Of a stretch of DNA of 64,000 nt, positions 44,959 to 54,211 are shown piece by piece. Numbering within the stretch: the first letter of the stretch is position 1; each line of letters opens with the position of its first letter. The position numbers were made by a program, and so were the translations under genes. The stretch is from Myxococcales bacterium. Lineage in GTDB: Bacteria > Myxococcota_A > Polyangia > Palsa-1104 > SHYY01. The DNA lies in the NCBI GenBank assembly GCA_009692555.1, contig SHYY01000008.1:1-64000 (forward strand), in the 5' to 3' direction. A model generated the notes under the pieces. The model did not search any database, was not told where the DNA came from, and worked only from the letters and a program-made list of their open reading frames with translations.

Positions 44959-46506
44959 CTACCTCCCGGCGAGCTTGCGCAGGCTGAGGTAGAGCCACGG
45001 ACCCATCGCGACGAGCAGGACCCCCTCGCCGATCAGCCCACGCCGGATCGACTCGGGCGGCAGAAACCGCCCCGCGACCGCGTCGAAGGCGAGCACGCAG
45101 GCGAGCGAGTACCCCAGCGGGAGGAGGGTTCTCCCGAGGGCGCGCAGCCCCTCGCGGAGCGTTCGGCCCATGATCAGGAACGCCCCGATCACCACCGCCA
45201 CCATGTACAGGAGCAGGCCCAGGCTGCACCCCGCCGCCACCGCCGGCAGCCCCGGCCACAGCCCGACGAACAGCCGCGCGAGCAGGTAGCTCACCCCCGC
45301 CGCTCCGAGGAGGATCGCGAGGTAGGCCTTCTGCCAGTTCAGGGTGTAGAAGCAGGCCTGGAGCACCCCCACCACGGCGTACGAGTAGGTCCCGAACAGC
45401 GCGATCTGCGCGGCCTCGATGCCCGGCGTGAACTGGGGCAGAAACAGCCGCACCAGCGGCGGCAGGGCGATCGCGCCCGCGGCCACCAGGGCGGCGAACC
45501 CGACGCTCATCACGCTCAGCGGCTCGAGGACCAGCGGCGCCAGCTCCTCGCGCCGCCCGGTGCGCCCGTAGCGCTCGGTGAGGCGCGGGTAGATCACCGC
45601 GTGCGGGATCCCGGCGAGGCTGATCATGAAGTTCGTCGCGACGATGAAGGCGATCCCGTAGTGGCCGAGGCGCACCGGATCGAGGCGCTCGAGGATCACC
45701 GTGCGGTCGATCGACGTGAGCAGCGTCGAGGCGACCACGATGGCCATCGCCGGCAGGCCGACCGCGAGGAGGTGCCGGAGCGCGGCGCGATCGATCCCCA
45801 GCCGCGGCAGCCCGGAGCGCAGCGCGAGGAAGGCATCCTCGGCGAGTCCCTGGAGGAACAGGCCCCACACGAAGCCCGGGAGCCCGGCGTAGTAGGTGAG
45901 GGGCAGCGTCGCCACTGTCACGCCGGCCCCGATGAACGAGGTGGTCGAGAGCTCGCGGAAGCGGTTCTCGGTCTTGAAGGCGGTCTGGAGGTGGCCCCTC
46001 ATCAAGTTGACGAAGAGCACCGCGGCGATGGCGAACAGGATCCCCCGCTCCGACGGCCGCGGCCAGATCGCTCCGGCGAAGGCGGTGCAGGCGGAGGCCA
46101 ACAGCGCCATCCCGAGCACGAACGAGAAGGACGTCCGCGCCGCCCGATCCGCCCCGGCGAGGTCCCCCTGCCCGCGCAGGAGCGGCACATTGCGGTGCAT
46201 CCCGAACACCACGCCGAGGTGGAGATGTGCGCCGTAGTCGATGATCAGGCGCAGGCCGAGCCAGACCCCGAACACCGCCGGACCGAGCACCTTGGCCGCG
46301 ACGTAGACCCGGAGGAAGCCCGACCCCTGGCTCACGAACATCGCCACCGCGTAGTGGGCGGTGCTCTTGAGAAGCGTCCTGCGAAGGCCGCCCGAGGCCG
46401 GCACGGCCTTGGAGGGCTCGGCAGGAGCCGCGTTCTGCGGGTTCACCGACACCGGAGCGCGCCGAGGATACGCCTCGGCCCCCGGCGGCGCAGGCCAACG
46501 TGCCAC
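44959..46506 (-). CDS. Polysaccharide flippase, Wzx-like (MATE/MOP superfamily)
   Basis: The 515-residue product has 12-14 predicted membrane helices and the oligosaccharide-flippase pattern: AHYAVAMFVSQGSGFLRVYVA in helix 1, KVLGPAVFGVWLGLRLI, then SIDRTVILERLDPVRLGHYG and YPRLTERYGRTGR. It would flip undecaprenyl-linked repeat units to the periplasm. The ORF starts with GTG 46506, preceded by GAGGG; a GTG at 46452 is an alternative. It follows the methyltransferase gene by 6 bases and forms a minus-strand group with it and FkbM paralogue 2. Confidence 0.85.
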   Translation of the reverse strand: MARWPAPPGAEAYPRRAPVSVNPQNAAPAEPSKAVPASGGLRRTLLKSTAHYAVAMFVSQGSGFLRVYVAAKVLGPAVFGVWLGLRLIIDYGAHLHLGVVFGMHRNVPLLRGQGDLAGADRAARTSFSFVLGMALLASACTAFAGAIWPRPSERGILFAIAAVLFVNLMRGHLQTAFKTENRFRELSTTSFIGAGVTVATLPLTYYAGLPGFVWGLFLQGLAEDAFLALRSGLPRLGIDRAALRHLLAVGLPAMAIVVASTLLTSIDRTVILERLDPVRLGHYGIAFIVATNFMISLAGIPHAVIYPRLTERYGRTGRREELAPLVLEPLSVMSVGFAALVAAGAIALPPLVRLFLPQFTPGIEAAQIALFGTYSYAVVGVLQACFYTLNWQKAYLAILLGAAGVSYLLARLFVGLWPGLPAVAAGCSLGLLLYMVAVVIGAFLIMGRTLREGLRALGRTLLPLGYSLACVLAFDAVAGRFLPPESIRRGLIGEGVLLVAMGPWLYLSLRKLAGR

Positions 46507-46512
46507 GCGGCG

Positions 46513-47490
46513 CTATCCCTCGGAACGGCGCGCACGCACTTCGATCCCGTTGCCGCCCCGCTTCACTTCCACGTCGACCAGCCCCGCCTCCCGGCACCAC
46601 CGCTGCATCGTGCGCACGTACTGCGGCTGGTCGAACGCCGGCGAGAGCGCGTCGAAGGTGTCGAGCACGCTCAGCTCCACCTCCTGCGCCGCTGTCAGCC
46701 CCGCGTACACCCCGCGGTAGTCCTTGAGCGGGAAGAGCAGCTGGTGCCACGGGTGGAGCGGCGGAAAGAGCCTCATGTAGGCTGGCACCACCGCCCGGCA
46801 CCACCGCAGGAGGCGCGCCCTGTCCATTCGCCTGGTCAGCCAGCGTACCCGGTAGCGAGCCGTGAACGCGAGTCGCCTCCGGTCGTACACATCGACCGCC
46901 AGGTGCCCTCCGGGGCGCACCATCTCCACCAGCGATCGGAACGCCAGCGCCACGTCGGGGCAGTGCTGGATCACCCCGTAGCAGAATACGCGGTCGAAGG
47001 AGCCGCGGGCGTAGGGCATCTCGTAGATCGACGCCTGGCAGACCTCGGCGCCCGCATCGCAAAACGAGCGCCAGGTGACATCGGCCGCGCGGCTGTAGTC
47101 GAACGAGACAACGCGCGCGCCGGTCGCCAGCAGGACCTCCGTGAAGCGCCCGCTGCCGCACCCCGCCTCGAGGATCGTCTCCCCCTCCATTCTCGTCGGC
47201 CAGCCGGTGCCCCGGAACAGGCGGTCGGAGGTGATCGAGGAGCCCGTGGCGCTGTCGACCTGGGTCCGGCTGTACTCGTTCCACTGCAGCCCGAAGGAGC
47301 CCGCGTAGCCCTCGTCGGCGACGAAGCGCGGGAGCCCCTCGGCGACGGGAAAGGCGTGGCCCGCTGCGCAGGCGAGCAGGCCGCCGCCCTCATCCCCCGA
47401 TCCCGAAAAGGCGAGCGCCTGCGCGCAGGTGGGGCAGCGGTACAGCGCAAAGCGCCCCGCCCCCGCCCGCCGCTCTCGGGGCGCGTTCAT
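46513..47490 (-). CDS. SAM methyltransferase with N-terminal zinc ribbon
   Basis: The 325-residue product begins with a Trm112-like zinc-binding segment (ALYRCPTCAQALAF and LLACAAGHAFPVAEGLPRFV) followed by a class I methyltransferase domain (ILEAGCGSGRFTEVLLATGA, CYGVIQHCPDVALAFRSLVE, MVRPGGHLAVDVYDR). Such proteins are frequent in polysaccharide loci. ATG 47490 overlaps the FkbM stop (ATGA), so the two are translationally coupled; the longer ORF of the track is not needed. Target unknown. Confidence 0.82.
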   Translation of the reverse strand: MNAPRERRAGAGRFALYRCPTCAQALAFSGSGDEGGGLLACAAGHAFPVAEGLPRFVADEGYAGSFGLQWNEYSRTQVDSATGSSITSDRLFRGTGWPTRMEGETILEAGCGSGRFTEVLLATGARVVSFDYSRAADVTWRSFCDAGAEVCQASIYEMPYARGSFDRVFCYGVIQHCPDVALAFRSLVEMVRPGGHLAVDVYDRRRLAFTARYRVRWLTRRMDRARLLRWCRAVVPAYMRLFPPLHPWHQLLFPLKDYRGVYAGLTAAQEVELSVLDTFDALSPAFDQPQYVRTMQRWCREAGLVDVEVKRGGNGIEVRARRSEG

Positions 47491-48269
47491 CGCGGCGTGG
47501 CGACGATGGCGAAGTTCACATGATGCGGCGGCTGATCGTGCCACGTGTAGTTGTAGAGCTGCGTCCCACCCGTGACCATCTCGTACTGGTGCCCGTTGTA
47601 CTTCATGGTGTAGCCGAGGCCGTCGAGCGTCTTGAAGAAGTTGTCGACCGCCGCATCGCCGAGCTTGAGCTCGTCGCGGATGATCCGCTCGTGGAACTCG
47701 ATGAACAGCATCGGGCGGTGCCTCTTCAGCACCTCGGTCATCCCCGCCAGGCAGAAGATCTCATGCCCTTCGATGTCCAGCTTGATGTGGGTGGGGGCGA
47801 CGTCGCGACGGCGGCAGTAGGTGTCGAGGGTGATCGTCCGCTCGTCGTCGTGGTCACCGACGAACAGCGGGTTCAGGGTGTGACGCACCCCGCGCAGGTT
47901 CTGCTTGAGGAAGAAGATCGCCAGCGGGCTCGGCTCGAAGACGTGGATGTCCTTCGCCCCGAAGGCGTCGGCCACCAGCGCGTCGAAGCCCACCGCGCCG
48001 CCGACGTCGAAGAACACCGCCTGGCCGTGCTTCTCCACCTCCTCGACCATCCGTTCGACGAACGGCCCCTCGTAGCAACCCTCGCGATCCACGCCCCAGG
48101 GCGCCCTGAACTCCCGCGGGCCGCACACAATGGAGAAGCGCTTCCCCTTGACCATCAGCGTCGGCTGCTTGATTCCACGCGCCCTCGCGACCCACGGCGT
48201 CAGCCACGGCCTGCTGCTCGCGGAGTTGCGAATCTGGTCCTTCAAGCGGTTGAACTGCTGCTTCAGCAT
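47487..48269 (-). CDS. FkbM family methyltransferase (paralogue 2)
   Basis: The 260-residue product has AVFFDVGGAVGFDALVADAFG, HVFEPSPLAIFFLKQNLRG, THIKLDIEGHEIFCLAGM and FIEFHERIIRDELKL, each matching the plus-strand paralogue at 42670-43473. GGAGGAGC precedes ATG 48269, so the 395-residue ORF of the track, with a repetitive N-terminus, is not the real start. It leads the minus-strand methyltransferase-flippase group. It is a likely sugar O-methyltransferase. Confidence 0.85.
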   Translation of the reverse strand: MLKQQFNRLKDQIRNSASSRPWLTPWVARARGIKQPTLMVKGKRFSIVCGPREFRAPWGVDREGCYEGPFVERMVEEVEKHGQAVFFDVGGAVGFDALVADAFGAKDIHVFEPSPLAIFFLKQNLRGVRHTLNPLFVGDHDDERTITLDTYCRRRDVAPTHIKLDIEGHEIFCLAGMTEVLKRHRPMLFIEFHERIIRDELKLGDAAVDNFFKTLDGLGYTMKYNGHQYEMVTGGTQLYNYTWHDQPPHHVNFAIVATPR

Positions 48270-48673
48270 CGGGGAAGCTCCTCCGGAATCGATGGAATGG
48301 GCCGGCCGGGCTCGCGCGAACCCTATACTCCGTTGGCCTGGAGGGGGCAAGCTGGTTCCCGGCCTGTCCCCGACTGGGCTTTCCGCCTTGCGTCCGCTCC
48401 CGGGCGGGGGTAGAGATCGCCCCGGATACTCCGGGCCAGGGCCCTTGGCTGCATCCTGGCTCACGAACCGTAGGTGCACTTCCGCAATCGAATGATTCAC
48501 GTTCTTCACGCCATCCGCAGCAGCGCGCACTGCGCCGAGCACGCCGGACTCCATCTTGCCGCCGCCGAGCCGCTTCATCGCGCCTGCCGCATCCGCCCTG
48601 CCCCGACTCCGACGTCCCCCGGTGTGAACGACGCGCCGCGACCCGGCAACTCGTACGTCAGGCTCTTCCGCCA
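48270..48673. other. Divergent intergenic region of 404 bases
   Basis: This gap separates the minus-strand FkbM/flippase group from the plus-strand GT-C/Wzc group and should hold promoters for both. It is GC-rich with several short inverted repeats, such as CCCGGGCGGGGG and CCGGATACTCCGG (48421-48434). No gene is supported; the 67-residue plus ORF looks spurious. A riboswitch or JUMPstart/ops sequence was looked for; no convincing match was seen. Confidence 0.5.
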
Positions 48674-50029
48674 ATGAACGATCGCACCCTCATCGCCTCC
48701 TGGGTCGCCACCGCCGTCGCCCTCGCGACCGTGGGCCTCTTTGTCGGAGAAGGGCTGACCGTCGGAGTGTTCGCCGCCGGCACCCTCGTCGTCGGCTCGA
48801 TTTTCCTCTGCCGTCGCCTCGATCCCGACCGCGCGATGAACCTCGCCGGGATCTTCGCGCTCGCGGTGGCGGTGCGCTGGGGGGTCGCCGCCGGGGTCCA
48901 CCTCCTGGTCTACAAGGACCAGCCCGGCCTGTTCGCCCCCGACGAGGTGGGCTACGAATACGAGTGCCGCTCCCTGGTCGCCTGGCTGAGCGGACGGATC
49001 CCGGCGATCCCGCCCGACGCCTACAGCCCGGGGATCGTCTGGGTCATGGCGGTCTGCTACTGGCTGCTCGGCCCGGGCCCGCTCTCGGCGAAGCTCTTCA
49101 CCGCCACCGCCGGCTCCTGGTGCGCGGTGATGGCGGCCCTCATCGCCCTCCGCGCCTACCCGCCCAAGGTGGCCCGCCGGGTCGGCCTCTTCGCCGCCAT
49201 CTTCCCGTCGCTGGTGCTGTGGTCATCGCTGCAGCTCAAGGATGCCTGGACCCTGTTCGGCGTGGAGCTGGCGCTGCTCACCTTCATGCACCTCCGGGAG
49301 CGCTTCCGCCTCTCGCTGCTGCTCCTGTTCGGGCTCAGCCTGATCCCGGTCGGCGCCAACCGACCCTACGAGGTCGTCTTCATCGCCCTCGGTGTCGGCG
49401 CCAGCTTCCTGTTCTCTTCGGGGCGTCACTTCCTCCGCAACTTCGGCCTGTTCATCATCATCACCGTCCTCCTCACCGTCGTGATCCGCCAGATCGGCGC
49501 GCTCTCTCTCGGCTACGAGGGCCTCGATCTTTCGACGATGGAGCGCTTCAACGGCATCCGCAGCGGCTACGCCGACGCCACCTCCGCGATCAACACCGAC
49601 CTGGTCGACCCCACCACCAGCACCGGGCTCCTCCTGTCGCTCCCGATCGGCCTGGTGTACTTCTTCCTCGCCCCCTTCCCCTTCACCGGCACCTCCACCA
49701 TTTCCCTCGCCACCAGCCCCGAGATGCTGCTCTGGTACGCGCTCCTCCCGAGCCTCTACCGCGGCTTCCAGCGGATGCGCAAGGAGAAGCGCTCGGTGAT
49801 CCTCCTGCCGGTGCTCTTCTACACGCTCGCCTCGTCGCTGGGCTGGTCGATGGTGGTCACCAACGTCGGCAGCCTCTACCGCTACCGCGCGCAGATCCTG
49901 TTCCTCCCGTTGATCCTCATCTCCGCCGATCAGCTGCATCGCATCGAGGCCGCCCTCCGCCAGCGGATCGCCGCTGCCCGCAACCTCCGCGCCGGCCTCC
50001 CGGTACCCTCCACCCTGGTGAGACAATGA
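48674..50029 (+). CDS. Polytopic GT-C-like membrane protein, possible polysaccharide polymerase
   Basis: The 451-residue product has about ten membrane helices. The first large loop carries FAPDEVGYEYECRSLVAW, where the acidic pair recalls the catalytic Asp/Glu of GT-C (ArnT/PMT-like) glycosyltransferases, and a later loop has PVGANRPYEVVFIALG. It could add a sugar from polyprenyl-phosphate donors in the periplasm, or be the Wzy polymerase. Its stop overlaps the Wzc-like start (ATGA), which links it closely to chain-length control. Family cannot be fixed by eye. Confidence 0.65.
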   Translation: MNDRTLIASWVATAVALATVGLFVGEGLTVGVFAAGTLVVGSIFLCRRLDPDRAMNLAGIFALAVAVRWGVAAGVHLLVYKDQPGLFAPDEVGYEYECRSLVAWLSGRIPAIPPDAYSPGIVWVMAVCYWLLGPGPLSAKLFTATAGSWCAVMAALIALRAYPPKVARRVGLFAAIFPSLVLWSSLQLKDAWTLFGVELALLTFMHLRERFRLSLLLLFGLSLIPVGANRPYEVVFIALGVGASFLFSSGRHFLRNFGLFIIITVLLTVVIRQIGALSLGYEGLDLSTMERFNGIRSGYADATSAINTDLVDPTTSTGLLLSLPIGLVYFFLAPFPFTGTSTISLATSPEMLLWYALLPSLYRGFQRMRKEKRSVILLPVLFYTLASSLGWSMVVTNVGSLYRYRAQILFLPLILISADQLHRIEAALRQRIAAARNLRAGLPVPSTLVRQ

Positions 50030-52281
50030 CCGAAAACAACGACTTCGTCTCGCCGGTGAACCCCGCCCCCGCCGATCCGACCGGGATCGATTTCCTGCAC
50101 CTCTACGCCGCGCTGATGAAGCGGCTGTGGCTGGTCGGCGTGGTGTTCGTCCTGGTGGTCACCGGCGTCGCGTTCTGGACCTTTCGCCAGGTGCGGATCT
50201 ACAAGGCCGAGGCGAGCCTGGTGATCGATCTCAACCCGCCCCAGGTGCTCAAGGGGGTGCCGGAGGTGGTCGATCTCGGCAACGGCGGCTACTGGTCGAC
50301 CAAGGAGTACTTCGAGACCCAGTACAACGTCATGAAGAGCCGGATGGTCTCGGAGCGCGTGGTGGCCCGCCTGGGCCTCGATCGCGACCTCGAGTTCCTC
50401 GGCATCCGGGCCGACCTCGACCCCGCGGCCAAGGCGGCGGCCCTGAAGAACGCCGACCCGGTGCGGATGGTGGTCGACCGGGTGACCGTCCTGCCGGTCA
50501 AGGACTCCCGCGTGGTCAAGGTGGCGATCGAGGATCGCGATCCCCAGCGCGCCGCCGACCTCGCCAACGCCGTGGTCGAGGAGTACATCGAGCAGAACGT
50601 CGACCGCAAGCTCACCGCCACCCACGGCGCCTCCGCCTGGCTCGCCGTCCAGCTCGAGAAGGCCAAGAAGAAGCTCGAGGACTCCGAGAAGGCCCTCTTC
50701 CAGTTCAAGGTCGATCACGGCGTGGTCTCGATGTCGCTCGAGGACCAGAAGAACACCTCGTCCTTCAACTTCGTGAAGATCAACGACTCGCTCACCACCG
50801 CGGTGCTCCGCCGGGTCGGCATCGAGTCGCGGCGCCAGAACCTCCAGGAGCTGCTCTCCGAGACCAAGGGCGCCGAGTTCCGCGCCGAGAGCTTCCGCCC
50901 CGTCGCTGACAACACGATGATCAACGAGTTCAAGCGCGAGTACTTCCGGCTCCAGAGCGAGCGCGCCGAGATGGCCGAGAAGTACCTCGCCGAGCACCCC
51001 AAGCGGGCCGCCCTCGACGAGCGGATCGGCAAGGTCAAGTCGAACATCGCCCACGCGATCCAGAACGTGCTCGACGCCTCGGAGGCCGAATACCGGCAGG
51101 TGGCCGACGAGGAGAAGCGCCTCCGCGGCCTGCTCGACAACGCCCGCTCGAGCGCCTTCGCGGTCAACAAGCTCGAGGTGCAATACCTCCAGATGAAGCG
51201 CGAGCGCGACCAGAACCAGACGCAGTACGAGGTGATGGTCAAGCGCGGAAAAGAGGTCGACATCTCCGGCTCGCTGCGCACCAACAACATCCGCCTCCTC
51301 GACGCAGCGCTGGTTCCGAGGGTGCCGTCGCGGCCGAACCGCGGGCAGAACATCCTGCTCGCGATAGTGCTCGGGCTGGTCCTCGGGATGGGCCTGGTGA
51401 TCGCCCTCGAGCTGCTCGACAACACCGTCAAGTCGCAGGACGACATCGAGAACGGCCTCGGCCTGCCGCTCCTCGGCATCCTCCCCTCGATCCCCTCCCC
51501 GGTCACCGAAGGGATCGACCCCCAGGCGGTCGCGCAGCGCGATCTCTACGTCGCCCAGAGCCCCGGGTCGGCGGTCTCCGAGTGCGCCCGCTCGATCCGC
51601 ACCAGCCTGCTCTTCGCGTCGCCCGACCGGCCGTTCAAGGTGCTGCTGATCGCCTCCACCGGCCCGCGCGAAGGCAAGACCACCACCGCGGTCGGGATCG
51701 GCATCACCATGGCCCAGAGCGGCAATCGCGTGCTGATCATCGACGGTGACCTCCGCCGCCCGCGCATCCACCGCACCTTCGGCGTGCCCTCCTCGGCCGG
51801 CCTCTCGACGCTGATCCTCGGCGAGTCGACGATCGAGGAGGCGGTGAAGAACACCGGCATCGAGCGCCTCTTCATCATGCCCGCCGGCCCGGTGCCGCCG
51901 AACCCCGCCGAGCTCCTCCAGTCGGAGCGCTACGGCGACGTGATCAAGGCCCTCAGCGAGCGCTTCGACCGGATCATCATCGACTCCCCGCCGGTCGGCG
52001 TGGTCACCGACGCCCTGGTGATGAGCGCCCGCGCCGACGGGATCGTCCTCGTCCTGCGCTCGGGGATCACCCAGAAAAAGCTCGTCTACCGCACCCGCCG
52101 CACCCTGCTCGACATCAAGGCCCACATCTACGGCGCGGTGCTGAACGACGTCGACCTCACCACCCGCGCCGGCCAGTACTACTACTACTATCGCTACGGT
52201 TACTACCCGGCGAACTACACCACCAAGGGCGACCCGGGCGGCGACAAGCCCACCGACGTGAAGCAGGAAGCCTCCACGTGA
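50026..52281 (+). CDS. Wzc-like polysaccharide co-polymerase and tyrosine autokinase
   Basis: The 751-residue product joins a Wzz-type chain-length domain to a BY-kinase. Two membrane helices (about 32-52 and 440-462) flank a large periplasmic coiled-coil part. The cytoplasmic kinase has Walker A ASTGPREGKTTTAVGIG, Walker A' VLIIDGDLRRPRIH and Walker B RIIIDSPPVGVVTDAL. A tyrosine cluster (GQYYYYYRYGYYPANY) near the C-terminus is the autophosphorylation tail. It controls polymer length and export. No Wza-type outer-membrane exporter is in the window. Translationally coupled to the upstream polytopic gene. Confidence 0.93.
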   Translation: MTENNDFVSPVNPAPADPTGIDFLHLYAALMKRLWLVGVVFVLVVTGVAFWTFRQVRIYKAEASLVIDLNPPQVLKGVPEVVDLGNGGYWSTKEYFETQYNVMKSRMVSERVVARLGLDRDLEFLGIRADLDPAAKAAALKNADPVRMVVDRVTVLPVKDSRVVKVAIEDRDPQRAADLANAVVEEYIEQNVDRKLTATHGASAWLAVQLEKAKKKLEDSEKALFQFKVDHGVVSMSLEDQKNTSSFNFVKINDSLTTAVLRRVGIESRRQNLQELLSETKGAEFRAESFRPVADNTMINEFKREYFRLQSERAEMAEKYLAEHPKRAALDERIGKVKSNIAHAIQNVLDASEAEYRQVADEEKRLRGLLDNARSSAFAVNKLEVQYLQMKRERDQNQTQYEVMVKRGKEVDISGSLRTNNIRLLDAALVPRVPSRPNRGQNILLAIVLGLVLGMGLVIALELLDNTVKSQDDIENGLGLPLLGILPSIPSPVTEGIDPQAVAQRDLYVAQSPGSAVSECARSIRTSLLFASPDRPFKVLLIASTGPREGKTTTAVGIGITMAQSGNRVLIIDGDLRRPRIHRTFGVPSSAGLSTLILGESTIEEAVKNTGIERLFIMPAGPVPPNPAELLQSERYGDVIKALSERFDRIIIDSPPVGVVTDALVMSARADGIVLVLRSGITQKKLVYRTRRTLLDIKAHIYGAVLNDVDLTTRAGQYYYYYRYGYYPANYTTKGDPGGDKPTDVKQEAST

Positions 52282-52297
52282 GCTGGACGATCTGATC

Positions 52298-54211
52298 ATG
52301 TGCGGGATCTTCGGCGCGATCGGCGACGCCACCGACGAGGCGCTCGCCGCCGGCTGTGCTGCATTGCAGCATCGCGGCCCGGACGCGCACGGCGTGTGGC
52401 GCTCCGGCCAGGACGGGCTCGCCCACACCCGCCTGAAGATCATCGACCTCTCCGAAGCGGCGGCCCAGCCGATGGCGGGCTGCGATCCCCAGGTGCGGGT
52501 CACCTTCAACGGCGAGATCTACAACCACCGCGATCTCCGCGCCTTGCTCGAGGCCAAGGGCCATCACTTCCGCTCGCGCTCCGACAGCGAGGCGATCATC
52601 CACGGCTACGAGGAGTGGGGCCCGGCGGTGATCGAGCGCCTCGATGGCATGTTTGCCCTCGGGATCTGGGACGCCGCCCGCCGCCGCCTGGTGCTGGCGC
52701 GCGACCGCACCGGCAAGAAGCCGCTCTTCTACACCCTCTCCCCCGATGGTCGCACCCTCCGCTTCGCCTCCGAGGTGAAGGCGCTCGTCGCCGCCGGCCA
52801 CCCCGACGCGCTCGATCCCGCCGCCCTCCCGATGTTCCTCTCGTGGGGCTACGTCCCCGCGCCGGCGACCATCCACAAGGGCGTCCACCAGCTTCCCCCC
52901 GCCTCGCGTCTGGTCCACGAGCCGGGCCGCCACGCCCCGCGCGTCGACACGTGGTGGCGCCCGACCTTCCTCGAACCCCCGCTCGCCATCCCCTACGATC
53001 AGGCGCGCGCCCGGGTGCGCGAGCTGGTGATTGCTGCAGTGCAGCGAAGGCTCGAATCCGATGTCCCGCTCGGCGCCTTCCTCTCGGGCGGGATCGACTC
53101 CACCATAGTGGTCGGCGTGATGGCGAAGCTGCTCGGACAGAAGGTGCGCACCTTCTCGATCGGCTTCCCGGGCGATCCCGCGTTCGACGAATCGCCCGCC
53201 GCCCGCGCCACCGCGCGCCTCTTTGGCACCGAGCACACCGAGTTCCACCTCGCCCCCTCCTCGGCTTCGCTGATCGAGAAGCTGGTCTGGTTGCACGACG
53301 GCCCGTTCGGCGACTCCTCCGCGATCCCCACCCACACCGTCTCAAAGCTCACCCGCCAGCACGTCACCGTGGCGCTCTCCGGCGACGGCGGCGACGAGCT
53401 GTTCGCCGGCTACCTCCGCTTCCTCGCCGCCGAGGTCGCCGAGCGCGTGCCCGCCCCGCTCCGCTCCGGCCTGGGCGCCGCGGCGCGTCTCTTCCCGGGC
53501 GGCCTGCCCTTCCACTCGCTCGGCGCGCGCGCCGGCCGCTTCCTCCAGGGCGTCGCCCTGCCGCTCGGCGACCGCATCTCGCGCTGGAACTCCTCCTTCG
53601 CCTTCGACCTCGAGCAGACGATCCGCCCCGAGCTCCAGCCGTCGCTCGATCTTGGCGGCCCGCTCGAGTGGCAGCGCAGCTTCTTCGACGGGCGCGGCAC
53701 CACGCTGGCGCGGATCCTCGATCACAACTTCCGCACCTACCTGGCGTTCGATCTCCAGACCAAGCTCGATCGCTGCTCCGCCGGCAACGCGCTCGAGGTG
53801 CGCGCCCCGCTGCTCGACACCGCGCTGGTGGAGTACGCCGGCCGCCTCCCCGACGGCTTCAAGCGCCGCGGCACCCGCACCAAGCACATCCTCCGCGACG
53901 CCTTCTCCGATCTCATCCCCGAGGCGATCGCCCGCCGCCCGAAGCGCGGCTTCGGCGTCCCGCTCGGCGCCTGGTTCAAGGGCGAGCTGGCCCCCTACCT
54001 CCAGGACACCCTCGGCCGCGGCGCCCACGCCACGATCGACAGCTTGCTGCAACGCAGCACGGTGGACGGGTTGATCGCCGATCACCTCGCCGGCCGCGCC
54101 GATCACAGCGCCAAGCTCTTCACCCTGCTCACGCTGGAGGTCTGGCTGCGCTCGCTGCGGCCGGCGGCGACCCGCCCGGATCGCCTCTTCGCCGTCGGTG
54201 CCGCGTCATGA
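52298..54211 (+). CDS. asnB: Asparagine synthetase-type amidotransferase (AsnB-like)
   Basis: The 637-residue product has an N-terminal glutaminase with the nucleophile Cys2 (MCGIFGAIGD, LQHRGPDAHGVW, FNGEIYNHRDLR) and a C-terminal synthetase domain with the PP-loop LGAFLSGGIDSTIVVG and LSGDGGDELFAGYLR. It converts aspartate or an acidic sugar to its amide using glutamine. In exopolysaccharide loci this family often amidates a uronic or nonulosonic acid. It is coupled by ATGA overlap to a polysaccharide deacetylase, which is known from XrtA-linked and similar loci. No exosortase is seen here. Confidence 0.92.
   Translation: MCGIFGAIGDATDEALAAGCAALQHRGPDAHGVWRSGQDGLAHTRLKIIDLSEAAAQPMAGCDPQVRVTFNGEIYNHRDLRALLEAKGHHFRSRSDSEAIIHGYEEWGPAVIERLDGMFALGIWDAARRRLVLARDRTGKKPLFYTLSPDGRTLRFASEVKALVAAGHPDALDPAALPMFLSWGYVPAPATIHKGVHQLPPASRLVHEPGRHAPRVDTWWRPTFLEPPLAIPYDQARARVRELVIAAVQRRLESDVPLGAFLSGGIDSTIVVGVMAKLLGQKVRTFSIGFPGDPAFDESPAARATARLFGTEHTEFHLAPSSASLIEKLVWLHDGPFGDSSAIPTHTVSKLTRQHVTVALSGDGGDELFAGYLRFLAAEVAERVPAPLRSGLGAAARLFPGGLPFHSLGARAGRFLQGVALPLGDRISRWNSSFAFDLEQTIRPELQPSLDLGGPLEWQRSFFDGRGTTLARILDHNFRTYLAFDLQTKLDRCSAGNALEVRAPLLDTALVEYAGRLPDGFKRRGTRTKHILRDAFSDLIPEAIARRPKRGFGVPLGAWFKGELAPYLQDTLGRGAHATIDSLLQRSTVDGLIADHLAGRADHSAKLFTLLTLEVWLRSLRPAATRPDRLFAVGAAS

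Noticed and set aside
48270-48673. Cyclic-di-GMP riboswitch or JUMPstart/ops element before the exopolysaccharide genes
   Set aside because: Short fragments such as GACGCAAGGCGG look suggestive on the minus strand, but the required helices and tetraloop receptor could not be found, and no proper GGCGGTAG core exists.
52298-54211. Asparagine synthetase as a lasso-peptide cyclase paired with the PqqD gene
   Set aside because: It has an intact N-terminal glutaminase Cys, is coupled to a polysaccharide deacetylase, and lies 8 kb from the PqqD gene with no lasso protease or precursor. It fits the exopolysaccharide locus.
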